Shown: in pieces, positions 1 through 5,699 of the stretch
Layout of the letters: every line of letters starts with the position of its first letter
Position numbering within the stretch: the first letter of the stretch is position 1
NCBI GenBank assembly: GCA_045544835.1
Contig: JAZPZS010000033.1
Coordinates: 1 to 7,468, forward strand
Reading direction: 5' to 3'
Length of the DNA stretch: 7,468 bases
Source of the DNA: UBA1189 sp045544835
GTDB lineage: Bacteria > Bacteroidota > Bacteroidia > Bacteroidales > Bacteroidaceae
Program-made: the position numbers and the translations under genes
The notes under the pieces: model-generated
Databases searched by the model: none
Seen by the model: only the letters and a program-made list of their open reading frames with translations
Told to the model about the DNA's origin: nothing

Positions 1-336
1 GAGGTTCGGGTTGCGTATGGCGGCACTGTTGATGCTCACCTTGTCGGCACCGGCATCGAGCAGTCGGGCGGCATCGTCGAGTGTGCTGATGCCTCCTCCT
101 ACGGTGAAGGGGATATCTATCTCCTCGGCTATGCGGGTCACAAGGTGAGTGAAGGTGCTGCGTCCTTCGCGTGTGGCACTGATGTCGAGGTAAACGAGTT
201 CGTCGGCTCCTTCACGAGCATACTGGCTTCCGAGGGCTACGGCGTCGCCTACATCGCGCAGGCCTTCAAAGTTGATGCCCTTGACGGTGCGTCCGTCCTT
301 GACATCCAGACAAGGTATGATACGTTTGGCTAACAT
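1..336 (-). CDS. hisF: Imidazole glycerol phosphate synthase cyclase subunit HisF (5' part, truncated by window edge)
   Basis: HisF is the cyclase half of imidazole glycerol phosphate synthase. It uses ammonia delivered by the HisH glutaminase to turn PRFAR into IGP and AICAR in cytoplasmic histidine synthesis. Reading down from ATG at 336-334, 112 codons are open and the gene leaves the window without a stop. The first residues MLAKRIIPCLDVKDGR give the family's N-terminal strand with catalytic Asp11. Lys19 in TVKGINF, Asp51 in YLDI and the phosphate-binding loop GGGIS at 80-84 are all in place. The usual length is about 250 residues, so the second half, with the other catalytic Asp, is missing here. 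The start lies inside the hisA 3' end (7-nt overlap), with GAGGAG about 8 nt upstream, which fits translational coupling. The family call is secure. Confidence 0.97.
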   Translation of the reverse strand, partial: MLAKRIIPCLDVKDGRTVKGINFEGLRDVGDAVALGSQYAREGADELVYLDISATREGRSTFTHLVTRIAEEIDIPFTVGGGISTLDDAARLLDAGADKVSINSAAIRNPNL

Positions 337-1046
337 CTTCTTATCTCCTCTAAACTAATCCGTCCCTCATAGATGGCCTTGCCTACGATGACGTGGCGTA
401 GGTTCATCTCGTTGAGGCGGTATATATCGTCCATGGCACTGATGCCGCCACTCACGATGATGTCCAGCTCGGGATATGCCGCTTGCAAGCGAGCATAGAG
501 GTCGAAGGATGGCCCCTGCAGCATACCGTCCTTGGCAATGTCGGTGCAGATGACTTCGCGCAGCCCGTTAGGACGGAAGCGGTCGATGAGCGCTTCGATG
601 GTCTGTTCCGACTGGTCCATCCATCCGTTGATGGCTACACGGCCATCATTGACGTCGGCACCGAGGATGAGTCGGTCGCCACCATACTGGTCGAGCCAGC
701 GGGCAAACAGTTCGGGTCGGCTCACTGCCACGCTGCCTATGATGAGGTGGTGGGCACCGGCGTTAAAGGCGTCGCGCAAGGCTTCATCGTTCTTGATGCC
801 ACCGCCCCATTCGATATCGAGTGAGGTGCGCGTGGCAATCTCTTCCAACACGTGCAGGTTGCGTGGACTGCTGCTCTTTGCACCATCGAGGTCTACGAGG
901 TGCAGGCGGTGTATGCCTATGTCCTGATAGCGCAGTGCCATGTCAATCGGTGAGGCATCGTACTGTTTCTTCTGGCTGTAGTCGCCCTTGGTGAGGCGCA
1001 CGCACTTGCCGTCGATGAGGTCAATGGCAGGGATTATATTGATCAT
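330..1046 (-). CDS. hisA: Phosphoribosylformimino-5-aminoimidazole carboxamide ribotide isomerase HisA
   Basis: HisA is the (beta-alpha)8-barrel isomerase that opens the ribose of ProFAR to give PRFAR, the substrate of the next gene product, HisF. The 238-residue length is normal and the frame is intact. The two catalytic acids are Asp9 (in IIPAIDLIDG) and Asp131 (in GADVNDGRV). Other family marks are GGGI at 81-84, the IIGS loop at 102-105, GWMDQS at 141-146, TDIAKDGMLQGP at 168-179 and the phosphate-binding SGGIS (199-203) and VGKAIYEGR (221-229). ATG at 1046 gives the expected start, INIIPAIDL. No Shine-Dalgarno is visible, which is usual for this phylum. A promoter lies about 25 nt upstream and hisF overlaps the stop by 7 nt. 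So hisA appears to open the transcript, with hisH not adjacent. Confidence 0.97.
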   Translation of the reverse strand: MINIIPAIDLIDGKCVRLTKGDYSQKKQYDASPIDMALRYQDIGIHRLHLVDLDGAKSSSPRNLHVLEEIATRTSLDIEWGGGIKNDEALRDAFNAGAHHLIIGSVAVSRPELFARWLDQYGGDRLILGADVNDGRVAINGWMDQSEQTIEALIDRFRPNGLREVICTDIAKDGMLQGPSFDLYARLQAAYPELDIIVSGGISAMDDIYRLNEMNLRHVIVGKAIYEGRISLEEIRRC

Positions 1047-1071
1047 ATTCTACAATTATCGTATAGGGCGA

Positions 1072-1103
1072 CAAAATTAGTGCAACGTGAGAGAAAACGC
1101 AAA
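1072..1103 (-). promoter_or_regulatory. Bacteroidales-type promoter for hisA-hisF
   Basis: Read on the minus strand, TTTG at 1103-1100 is followed after 20 nt by TAATTTTG at 1079-1072. This fits the -33 TTTG and -7 TANNTTTG pattern of the Bacteroidales primary sigma factor. The -7 box ends 25 nt before the hisA ATG, giving a leader of roughly 20 nt. The stretch around the -7 box, TTGCACTAATTTTG, is identical to that of the recR promoter. Confidence 0.75.
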
Positions 1104-1128
1104 TTTATTTAATTATATTTTCTTCCTT

Positions 1129-1202
1129 GTCACTCGGCTAAGATAAGGTGAACTTATCTTCGCTCTCGTTCCTGCGTCAGTTGCAGTTTTCCGAGGCGCC
1201 TC
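1129..1202. repeat. Gene-free gap between meaB and hisA with inverted repeats
   Basis: The 241 nt between hisA and meaB (1047-1287) contain no credible gene. Besides the hisA promoter they hold a perfect 8-bp inverted repeat, AAGATAAG (1140-1147) and CTTATCTT (1153-1160), around a GTGAA loop. A wider 5-bp pair, CTCGG (1133-1137) and CCGAG (1191-1195), encloses it. A perfect 10-bp palindrome, GAGGCGCCTC, lies at 1193-1202. No T-run follows the hairpin on either strand, so it does not look like a standard terminator. The element could be a dispersed intergenic repeat or a regulatory structure upstream of hisA; the sequence alone does not decide. Confidence 0.5.
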
Positions 1203-1253
1203 ATAACTGTTTAATGCTTCATAACTAAAGGATTAATCGGTCAGCGTTGGTCT

Positions 1254-1292
1254 GGTGATTAGGCAAGAAATGTTTTGTACAAGGAAATCACC
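1254..1292 (-). other. Weak inverted repeat at the 3' end of meaB
   Basis: GGTGATT (1254-1260) and AATCACC (1286-1292) are perfectly complementary, and the second arm spans the meaB stop codon. The loop is 25 nt long and contains the palindrome TTGTACAA (1275-1282). No T-tract follows on the minus strand, so a role as the meaB terminator is only a possibility. Confidence 0.25.
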
Positions 1293-2382
1293 GTTTGCCA
1301 AGCCCATACACCTCAAGGAGCTGACGTGCAGCCTCGAAAGAGGTCACCTCACCGTGAAGCACCTGGTTCTCCTTGCAGGTGAGCAGCGAGGCGATGGTAG
1401 GGTTGTTGTAGAAGTTGTCGCGGAGGGCCTCGTTGATGCTCTCGTACATCCAGTATTTGGCCTGTTCGTTGCGGCGGTGGTCAAAGTAGCCGTTCTTCTT
1501 CACAAAGTCGATATAGTCGAACACCATTGTCCACACCTCATCGATACGCAGTCCGTAGAAGCCCGAGTAGGTGAGCACCTTGGGAGTCCACCCGCTCTCT
1601 GGCGCAGGAAATAGGTGCAGCGCATTGCGGAAGTGCGAAGCGGCCAGTTCGGCCTTCTCCACGTTGGCCCCGTCGGCCTTGTTGATGATGATGCCGTCGG
1701 CCATCTCCATGATACCGCGCTTGATGCCCTGCAGTTCATCGCCCGTGCCTGCCAGCTGGATGAGGAGGAAGAAGTCCACCATCGAGTGCACGGCGGTCTC
1801 GCTCTGCCCTACACCCACGGTCTCCACGAAAATCTTGTCGTACCCTGCCGCCTCGCACAGCACGATGGTCTCACGCGTCTTGCGTGCCACACCGCCGAGC
1901 GAACCTGCCGAGGGACTAGGGCGTATGAAGGCTTCGGGATGCACGGAGAGCTTCTCCATACGGGTCTTGTCGCCCAAGATACTGCCCTTGGTCTTTTCGC
2001 TACTGGGGTCGATGGCCAATACGGCGAGCTTGCCTCCGTAGCGTTCCAGCACATGCAAGCCAAAAGCATCGATAGAGGTACTCTTGCCCGCTCCTGGCAC
2101 ACCGCTGATGCCGATGCGCACCGAGTTGCCGGTATAGGGCAGACACTTCTCGATAACCTCCTGGGCTATGGCCTGATGCTCGGGGAGCAGACTCTCCACG
2201 AGTGTCACGGCACGCGACAGCATGGTAATGTCACCTTTCACGATGCCCTCCACATACTCGGCAGGAGTGAACAGGCGCTTGCGCTTCTTGGGCTTCATAT
2301 AGGGATTTACCATCGAGGGCTGCTCTACGCCTGCATTTACGGTCAGGCCTTTGTATATATCTTCATTTTCGGGGTGATTCAT
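1288..2382 (-). CDS. meaB: MeaB/ArgK-type G3E P-loop GTPase, methylmalonyl-CoA mutase chaperone
   Basis: MeaB binds adenosylcobalamin-dependent methylmalonyl-CoA mutase, gates cofactor loading and prevents its inactivation. Older annotations call this family the LAO/AO transport ATPase ArgK. The 364 residues contain the P-loop GVPGAGKS at 94-101, DPSSEKTKGSILGDKTRM at 125-142 (switch region), VETVGVGQSE at 186-195 and the guanine-specificity motif NKAD at 234-237. These, in this order, are diagnostic. A basic N-terminal segment (PKKRKR, 31-36) precedes the GTPase domain, and a helical C-terminal part from about 290 fits the dimerisation region. In Bacteroidales the mutase serves the succinate-propionate route. 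The mutase genes are not in this window, so the partner is inferred from the family. ATG at 2382 is 31 nt below its own promoter. TGA is the stop. Confidence 0.93.
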   Translation of the reverse strand: MNHPENEDIYKGLTVNAGVEQPSMVNPYMKPKKRKRLFTPAEYVEGIVKGDITMLSRAVTLVESLLPEHQAIAQEVIEKCLPYTGNSVRIGISGVPGAGKSTSIDAFGLHVLERYGGKLAVLAIDPSSEKTKGSILGDKTRMEKLSVHPEAFIRPSPSAGSLGGVARKTRETIVLCEAAGYDKIFVETVGVGQSETAVHSMVDFFLLIQLAGTGDELQGIKRGIMEMADGIIINKADGANVEKAELAASHFRNALHLFPAPESGWTPKVLTYSGFYGLRIDEVWTMVFDYIDFVKKNGYFDHRRNEQAKYWMYESINEALRDNFYNNPTIASLLTCKENQVLHGEVTSFEAARQLLEVYGLGKR

Positions 2383-2413
2383 GATTCGGCTATAATCTAT
2401 TTTAATTATAGTG

Positions 2414-2444
2414 CAAACTTAAACAATCTTTACGGGATGGCAAA
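2414..2444 (-). promoter_or_regulatory. Bacteroidales-type promoter for meaB
   Basis: On the minus strand TTTG at 2444-2441 is followed after 19 nt by TAAGTTTG at 2421-2414, a full match to the TTTG/TANNTTTG pattern. It lies 31 nt upstream of the meaB ATG and is back to back with the recR promoter. Only 16 nt separate the two -33 boxes, so the polymerase sites nearly abut. Confidence 0.75.
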
Positions 2445-2460
2445 CGAAATGAGGAATAAA

Positions 2461-2492
2461 CTTGCTTTTTCACTCGCCTTGCACTAATTTTG
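2461..2492 (+). promoter_or_regulatory. Bacteroidales-type promoter for the recR operon
   Basis: CTTG at 2461-2464 (one mismatch to TTTG), a 20-nt spacer and TAATTTTG at 2485-2492 fit the Bacteroidales promoter pattern. The -7 box ends only 15 nt before the recR ATG, so the leader would be about 10 nt and the message nearly leaderless. No Shine-Dalgarno is visible in it. Confidence 0.7.
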
Positions 2493-2507
2493 CAAAAGAA
2501 TTGAATT

Positions 2508-3125
2508 ATGCAGCAATATTCATCGACATTACTGGAACGTGCAGTAGGCGAGTTTGCCAAACTGCCGGGCATTGGGCGCAAGACGGCACTCCGTCTGGTG
2601 CTGCACCTGTTGCGTCAGCCAGCAGCCGAAGCCGAATCATTTGCCGATGCCATAGCCACACTGCGCCGCGAGGTGAAGTATTGCAAGGTGTGCCACAATA
2701 TCTCTGATAGCGATGTGTGTGACATCTGTTCGCAGCCTTCGCGCGACAACAGCATGGTGTGTGTGGTGGAGACGGTGCGCGATGTGATAGCTGTGGAGAA
2801 CACGTCGCTCTATCGGGGCTTGTATCACGTGCTGGGTGGAGTCATCTCGCCGATGGACGGCATAGGCCCTTCGGACCTTGAAATAGACAGCTTGGTGGAG
2901 CGTGTGCGCTCGGGCGAGGTGAAGGAGGTAATCTTTGCCCTTAGTCCCACGATGGAGGGAGACACCACCAATTTCTATATCTATCGCAAACTTGAAGCTA
3001 CGGGCGTGAAGATGTCGGTGCTCTCGCGTGGTATCTCTGTGGGCGACGAGTTGGAGTATGCCGATGAAGCTACGCTGGGACGTTCGCTGGTGAACCGCAT
3101 GCCTTTTACAGGAAAAAGCTATTGA
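2508..3125 (+). CDS. recR: Recombination mediator protein RecR
   Basis: RecR works with RecO (and RecF in some lineages) to load RecA on SSB-coated single-stranded DNA during gap repair and homologous recombination. The 205-residue length is typical. The N-terminus carries the helix-hairpin-helix LPGIGRKTALRL at 19-30. A four-cysteine zinc finger follows, with Cys59, Cys62, Cys71 and Cys74. The Toprim domain starts at VCVVE (84-88) and includes ALSPTMEGDTT at 144-154. The C-terminal segment RGISVGDELEYADEATLGRSL (174-194) is the usual RecR tail. ATG at 2508 matches the expected start and is the first ATG after the promoter. recR leads a plus-strand run, with the next start 26 nt after its TGA. 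No defect is visible. Confidence 0.97.
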   Translation: MQQYSSTLLERAVGEFAKLPGIGRKTALRLVLHLLRQPAAEAESFADAIATLRREVKYCKVCHNISDSDVCDICSQPSRDNSMVCVVETVRDVIAVENTSLYRGLYHVLGGVISPMDGIGPSDLEIDSLVERVRSGEVKEVIFALSPTMEGDTTNFYIYRKLEATGVKMSVLSRGISVGDELEYADEATLGRSLVNRMPFTGKSY

Positions 3126-3151
3126 TAAATACGAATATATAAATATTGAAT

Positions 3152-3610
3152 ATGATTGACTATAAGAAAATAAGCCGCAAAATCTTCATCTTCTATGCTG
3201 TGCTCATGGCGCTTATCGTGGCGTCTATCGTGTCTTGTGAACTGAATCTGCTACCGCTGGAAGGCTTGCTGGTCAATGGCGATGCTACTGTGATGTATGT
3301 TCTTGAGGTGGCAACGCTTTTTCTTGTGGGTTCTGGTCTGTTGGCTGCGCTCAAGGGCTTCCATTGGTGTCTGCATCATAAGGTGCTTGCCGCTGAAGGC
3401 CAGCAAAGAGCGAATCTTTATACCAGCTACAGCTTTGTGCGTTTAGGGATATTGGGAGCACTGATGCTGCACGGTGCAATCTTGTACTATGCAACTTTGG
3501 AGAATTGGGGTATGTACTATGGCCTTGCGGCTTTTGTGGCCTCGCTGTTCTGTCTGCCTTCTGCCGAAGGCGTGAAGGTGGAGCTGACTATGGATGCCGA
3601 CAAAGAATAA
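3152..3610 (+). CDS. Four-helix integral membrane protein of unknown function
   Basis: I do not recognise a named family. From ATG at 3152 the product has 152 residues with four hydrophobic segments, at about 11-30, 47-67, 95-114 and 119-137. A short basic N-terminus (MIDYKKISRK) and an acidic C-terminal tail (TMDADKE) suggest both ends face the cytoplasm. The loop between helices 2 and 3 (about 68-94) is polar, with HWCLHHK at 71-77, and is the only part with a possible metal- or cofactor-binding look; this is speculation. A TTG at 3146 would add two residues, but the ATG is preferred. The gene starts 26 nt after recR and its end overlaps the glycosyltransferase ATG by 17 nt. It is therefore probably co-transcribed and perhaps translationally coupled. 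A role with the glycosyltransferase at the envelope is inference from position only. Confidence 0.8.
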   Translation: MIDYKKISRKIFIFYAVLMALIVASIVSCELNLLPLEGLLVNGDATVMYVLEVATLFLVGSGLLAALKGFHWCLHHKVLAAEGQQRANLYTSYSFVRLGILGALMLHGAILYYATLENWGMYYGLAAFVASLFCLPSAEGVKVELTMDADKE

Positions 3611-4838
3611 TGGTGTTGAATACGAATCTGTCAGACCGTCTATAGAAGTGCAACTCTCTGTAATCATCGTCAACTACAACGTCAAGTACTACTTGGAGCA
3701 ATGCCTCGAGTCGGTGCGCCGTGCATCTCAAGGCTTGCAGGTGGAGACGTTTGTGGTGGACAATCTCTCGTCCGACGGTTCCATAGCCTATCTTCGCGAA
3801 CGCTTTCCCGAGGTGACATTCATAGAGAATAAGGAGAATGTCGGGTTTGCCCGTGCCAACAATCAAGCCATACGCATGTCGGCGGGCAAGTATGTGTTGT
3901 TGCTCAACCCCGACACGATAGTGGCCGAGGACACTTTGGCTCGCTTCATAGCCTTCATGGACACACACACCGATGCCGGTGGAGCTGGTGCCTATATGCT
4001 GCGTACCAATGGAACGTTTGCCCCGGAGAGCCGCCGCGGCCTCCCTACCCCATTCGTAGCATTCTGCAAGATGTCAGGGCTGGCGGCGCTGTTCCCCAAG
4101 TCGCGCCTGTTTGGCCGCTACTATATGCGCTACCTTGACGAGAATGAAGCGAACAAAATAGAGATCATATCGGGTGCCTTCATGTTTCTCCGCCGCGAGG
4201 CACTCGACAAGGCAGGGCTTCTCGACGAGGACTTTTTCATGTACGGTGAGGACATTGATCTCTCGTATCGCATACTCAAGGAGGGTTACGCCAATTACTT
4301 CCTGCCTTCACGAATGCTCCACTACAAGGGTGAGAGCACGGTGAAGAGTTCGTACCGCTACGTTTATACCTTCTACCAAGCGATGCAGCTCTTCTTCAAC
4401 AAGCATTATGCCCACTATTCCTTCTTGGTGAGCATTCCCATCAGCCTGGCCATCTGGGTCCGTTCACTCCTTGCCTACATCGGCAACCAGTTCAAGCACC
4501 GCTCGAGAAGTGCTGTTGAGATACGCCCCAAGAACATGCTCGTAATAGGTTCTTCCCAGATGCAGTCCGAAGTAGCCACCCTACTCTCTCTCCATCATCC
4601 TAAAGGACGGCATCGCTTCATCGAAGGATCCGAAGCCACCCTCCCCGAGGGACACCTAGCCGAGGGAATCTCCCTGGCGGGATATGATATGGTAGTGTAC
4701 GACGCTGACAGCTATTCATATGCCTCCATGCTGCACCTGCTCGAGCGCACTCCACAGCACACACTGGAGATAGCTACCTATTCTACCCGCACCAAGGTGT
4801 TGATAGCCGATGCGGCATACCCTCTCGAACAATCTTAA
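3594..4838 (+). CDS. GT2-family glycosyltransferase (rhamnosyltransferase-like) with extra C-terminal domain
   Basis: This is a GT-A fold, family 2 transferase expected to move a sugar from a nucleotide donor onto an envelope glycan or lipid acceptor. Donor and acceptor cannot be read from the sequence. The catalytic domain (about 21-260) shows VIIVNYN at 23-29, VDNLSSDGS at 55-63, NVGFARANN at 82-90, the metal-binding DXD equivalent LNPDT at 104-108 and the acidic motif MYGEDIDLSYR at 216-226. A hydrophobic stretch at about 277-298 may be a membrane-associated helix. Residues 310-414 form a separate alpha/beta-looking domain starting NMLVIGSS. Overall resemblance is to WbbL-type rhamnosyltransferases. 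ATG at 3594 overlaps the previous gene by 17 nt. A GTG at 3648 would start just before the first strand (QLSVIIVNYN) and is a serious alternative, as homologues often begin there. Confidence 0.9.
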   Translation: MPTKNNGVEYESVRPSIEVQLSVIIVNYNVKYYLEQCLESVRRASQGLQVETFVVDNLSSDGSIAYLRERFPEVTFIENKENVGFARANNQAIRMSAGKYVLLLNPDTIVAEDTLARFIAFMDTHTDAGGAGAYMLRTNGTFAPESRRGLPTPFVAFCKMSGLAALFPKSRLFGRYYMRYLDENEANKIEIISGAFMFLRREALDKAGLLDEDFFMYGEDIDLSYRILKEGYANYFLPSRMLHYKGESTVKSSYRYVYTFYQAMQLFFNKHYAHYSFLVSIPISLAIWVRSLLAYIGNQFKHRSRSAVEIRPKNMLVIGSSQMQSEVATLLSLHHPKGRHRFIEGSEATLPEGHLAEGISLAGYDMVVYDADSYSYASMLHLLERTPQHTLEIATYSTRTKVLIADAAYPLEQS

Positions 4839-4851
4839 CCCTATACAAGCC

Positions 4852-5370
4852 ATGTATCTGCAATCAGCCACTCTACGCCTCAGAGCACCCGAGCATACCG
4901 ATTTGGACTTCCTGTTCCATATCGAGAACGACACGCGGCTATGGGCAGTATCTGCTTGCAAGATTCCCTACTCGCGCTACCAGTTGCAGACGTACATAGA
5001 GACCAACAGCCACGACCTGTATGCCGACAAGCAGATACGTCTGATGATCGACGAGCACGACACACCGATAGGTGCCATCGACCTGTTCGACTTCAATCCT
5101 GCCAACCATCGTGCCGAGGTAGGGATTGTCATCGACAGTGTACATCGACATAAGGGGCATGCACGAGAAGCACTAGCCATGGTGTGCGAGTATGCCTCTC
5201 AGGTATTATCGCTCCATCAGCTATACGCCTATGTCTATAGCGACAACGAGGCAGCCATCCGCCTATTCACCTCCTGCGAGTTCGCAGCAGTTGCCACCCT
5301 CCCCGACTGGGCCTTCATCGAGGGACAATACAAGAGCGTGGTGCTGTATCAACGTATATTTGAAAAATAA
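4852..5370 (+). CDS. GNAT-family N-acetyltransferase
   Basis: The product is a predicted cytoplasmic acetyl-CoA-dependent acyltransferase of the RimJ/SpeG-like group of GNATs. Substrate (protein N-terminus, polyamine, amino sugar or other) is not predictable. From ATG at 4852 it has 172 residues, a normal length. The N-terminus LQSATLRLRAPEHTDLDFLF is the standard first strand and helix of this group. The core strand AEVGIVIDSVHRHKGHAREAL (88-107 region) holds the acetyl-CoA pyrophosphate loop RHKGHA (99-104). YSDNEAAIRLFTSCEF (129-144) is the motif B helix region. An in-frame ATG at 4810 would overlap the glycosyltransferase and add 14 residues with no family similarity, so 4852 (13 nt after the preceding TAA) is preferred. 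It is the last gene of the recR run. A sugar-modifying role beside the glycosyltransferase is possible but unproven. Confidence 0.87.
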   Translation: MYLQSATLRLRAPEHTDLDFLFHIENDTRLWAVSACKIPYSRYQLQTYIETNSHDLYADKQIRLMIDEHDTPIGAIDLFDFNPANHRAEVGIVIDSVHRHKGHAREALAMVCEYASQVLSLHQLYAYVYSDNEAAIRLFTSCEFAAVATLPDWAFIEGQYKSVVLYQRIFEK

Positions 5371-5378
5371 TTTAATAA

Positions 5379-5396
5379 AAAACGCTCAAACGTTTT
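5379..5396 (+). terminator. Possible weak terminator after the recR-GNAT operon
   Basis: AAAACG (5379-5384) and CGTTTT (5391-5396) can form a 6-bp stem with a CTCAAA loop, starting 8 nt after the GNAT stop codon. The stem is A/T-rich and only TTTTG follows from the arm itself, so it would be weak. The 3' arm contains the -33 TTTG of the tRNA promoter. Confidence 0.35.
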
Positions 5397-5424
5397 GTAG
5401 ATACAGAAAAAGTATCTATCTTTG
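5394..5424 (+). promoter_or_regulatory. Bacteroidales-type promoter for the tRNA-Asp pair, with a dyad in the spacer
   Basis: TTTG at 5394-5397, a 19-nt spacer and TATCTTTG at 5417-5424 are a full match to the phylum pattern. The -7 box ends 44 nt before the first tRNA. The spacer holds a perfect 7-bp inverted repeat, TAGATAC (5398-5404) and GTATCTA (5412-5418), separated by an A-rich AGAAAAA. The dyad starts right after the -33 box and ends two bases into the -7 box, the position expected of an operator. That is inference. Confidence 0.75.
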
Positions 5425-5468
5425 CACCCGCAATCGAGAGAGATTGCCTTTGGATTTGAAAATTTTCT

Positions 5469-5542
5469 GGTGCGTTAGTTCAGTTGGTTAGAATATCTGC
5501 CTGTCACGCAGGGGGTCACGGGTTCGAGTCCCGTACGCACCG
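5469..5542 (+). tRNA. tRNA-Asp (anticodon GTC), copy 1
   Basis: The 74 nt fold into a complete cloverleaf. The acceptor stem GGTGCGT pairs with ACGCACC, with discriminator G. The D arm is GTTC/GAAT. The anticodon stem TCTGC/GCAGG carries loop CTGTCAC with anticodon GTC. The T arm ACGGG/CCCGT carries loop TTCGAGT. GTC reads the Asp codons GAC and GAT. No CCA is encoded (the gene is followed by CA-CAG), so CCA would be added by nucleotidyltransferase. The 5' flank ATTTTCT and the 3' flank AGAAAAT are complementary. The second copy is identical and starts 35 nt downstream. Confidence 0.98.
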
Positions 5543-5577
5543 CACAGAAAATCCAGTCCTTAGTAAGCAAATAAATT

Positions 5578-5651
5578 GGTGCGTTAGTTCAGTTGGTTAG
5601 AATATCTGCCTGTCACGCAGGGGGTCACGGGTTCGAGTCCCGTACGCACCG
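5578..5651 (+). tRNA. tRNA-Asp (anticodon GTC), copy 2
   Basis: All 74 nt are identical to the first copy, with the same cloverleaf, GTC anticodon and G discriminator. No CCA is encoded. No promoter fits in the 35-nt spacer (5543-5577), so it is very probably processed from the same precursor. Its 3' end is 1 nt from the terminator hairpin, which gives the transcript an almost trailer-free end. Duplication probably serves dosage, or arose by unequal recombination. Confidence 0.98.
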
Positions 5652-5652
5652 C

Positions 5653-5686
5653 AAAAGAGAAGCCAGTAGGCTTCTCTTTTTGTTTT
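5653..5686 (+). terminator. Strong intrinsic terminator of the tRNA-Asp operon, probably bidirectional with eno
   Basis: AAAAGAGAAGCC (5653-5664) and GGCTTCTCTTTT (5669-5680) form a perfect 12-bp stem with an AGTA loop, followed by TGTTTT on the plus strand. On the minus strand the same hairpin ends in TTTT and lies about 20 nt beyond the eno stop codon. It can therefore end both convergent transcripts. Confidence 0.92.
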
Positions 5687-5699
5687 ATATCCAGGAACC

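Noticed and set aside
483..927. Plus-strand open frames of 113 and 131 codons over hisA
   Set aside because: Both are shadows of the intact hisA gene, without family features.
1140..1160. 8-bp hairpin as an intrinsic terminator of meaB
   Set aside because: No T-run follows on the minus strand and it lies about 130 nt beyond the stop codon.
1615..2487. A 290-codon plus-strand open frame opposite meaB
   Set aside because: It lies antisense to an intact GTPase gene with all motifs; its His/Leu/Gly-rich translation has no recognisable domain and is the usual result of GC-biased codons on the other strand.
3588..3968. A 126-codon minus-strand open frame over the glycosyltransferase start
   Set aside because: It crosses the conserved GT2 nucleotide-binding motifs on the other strand and has no features of its own.
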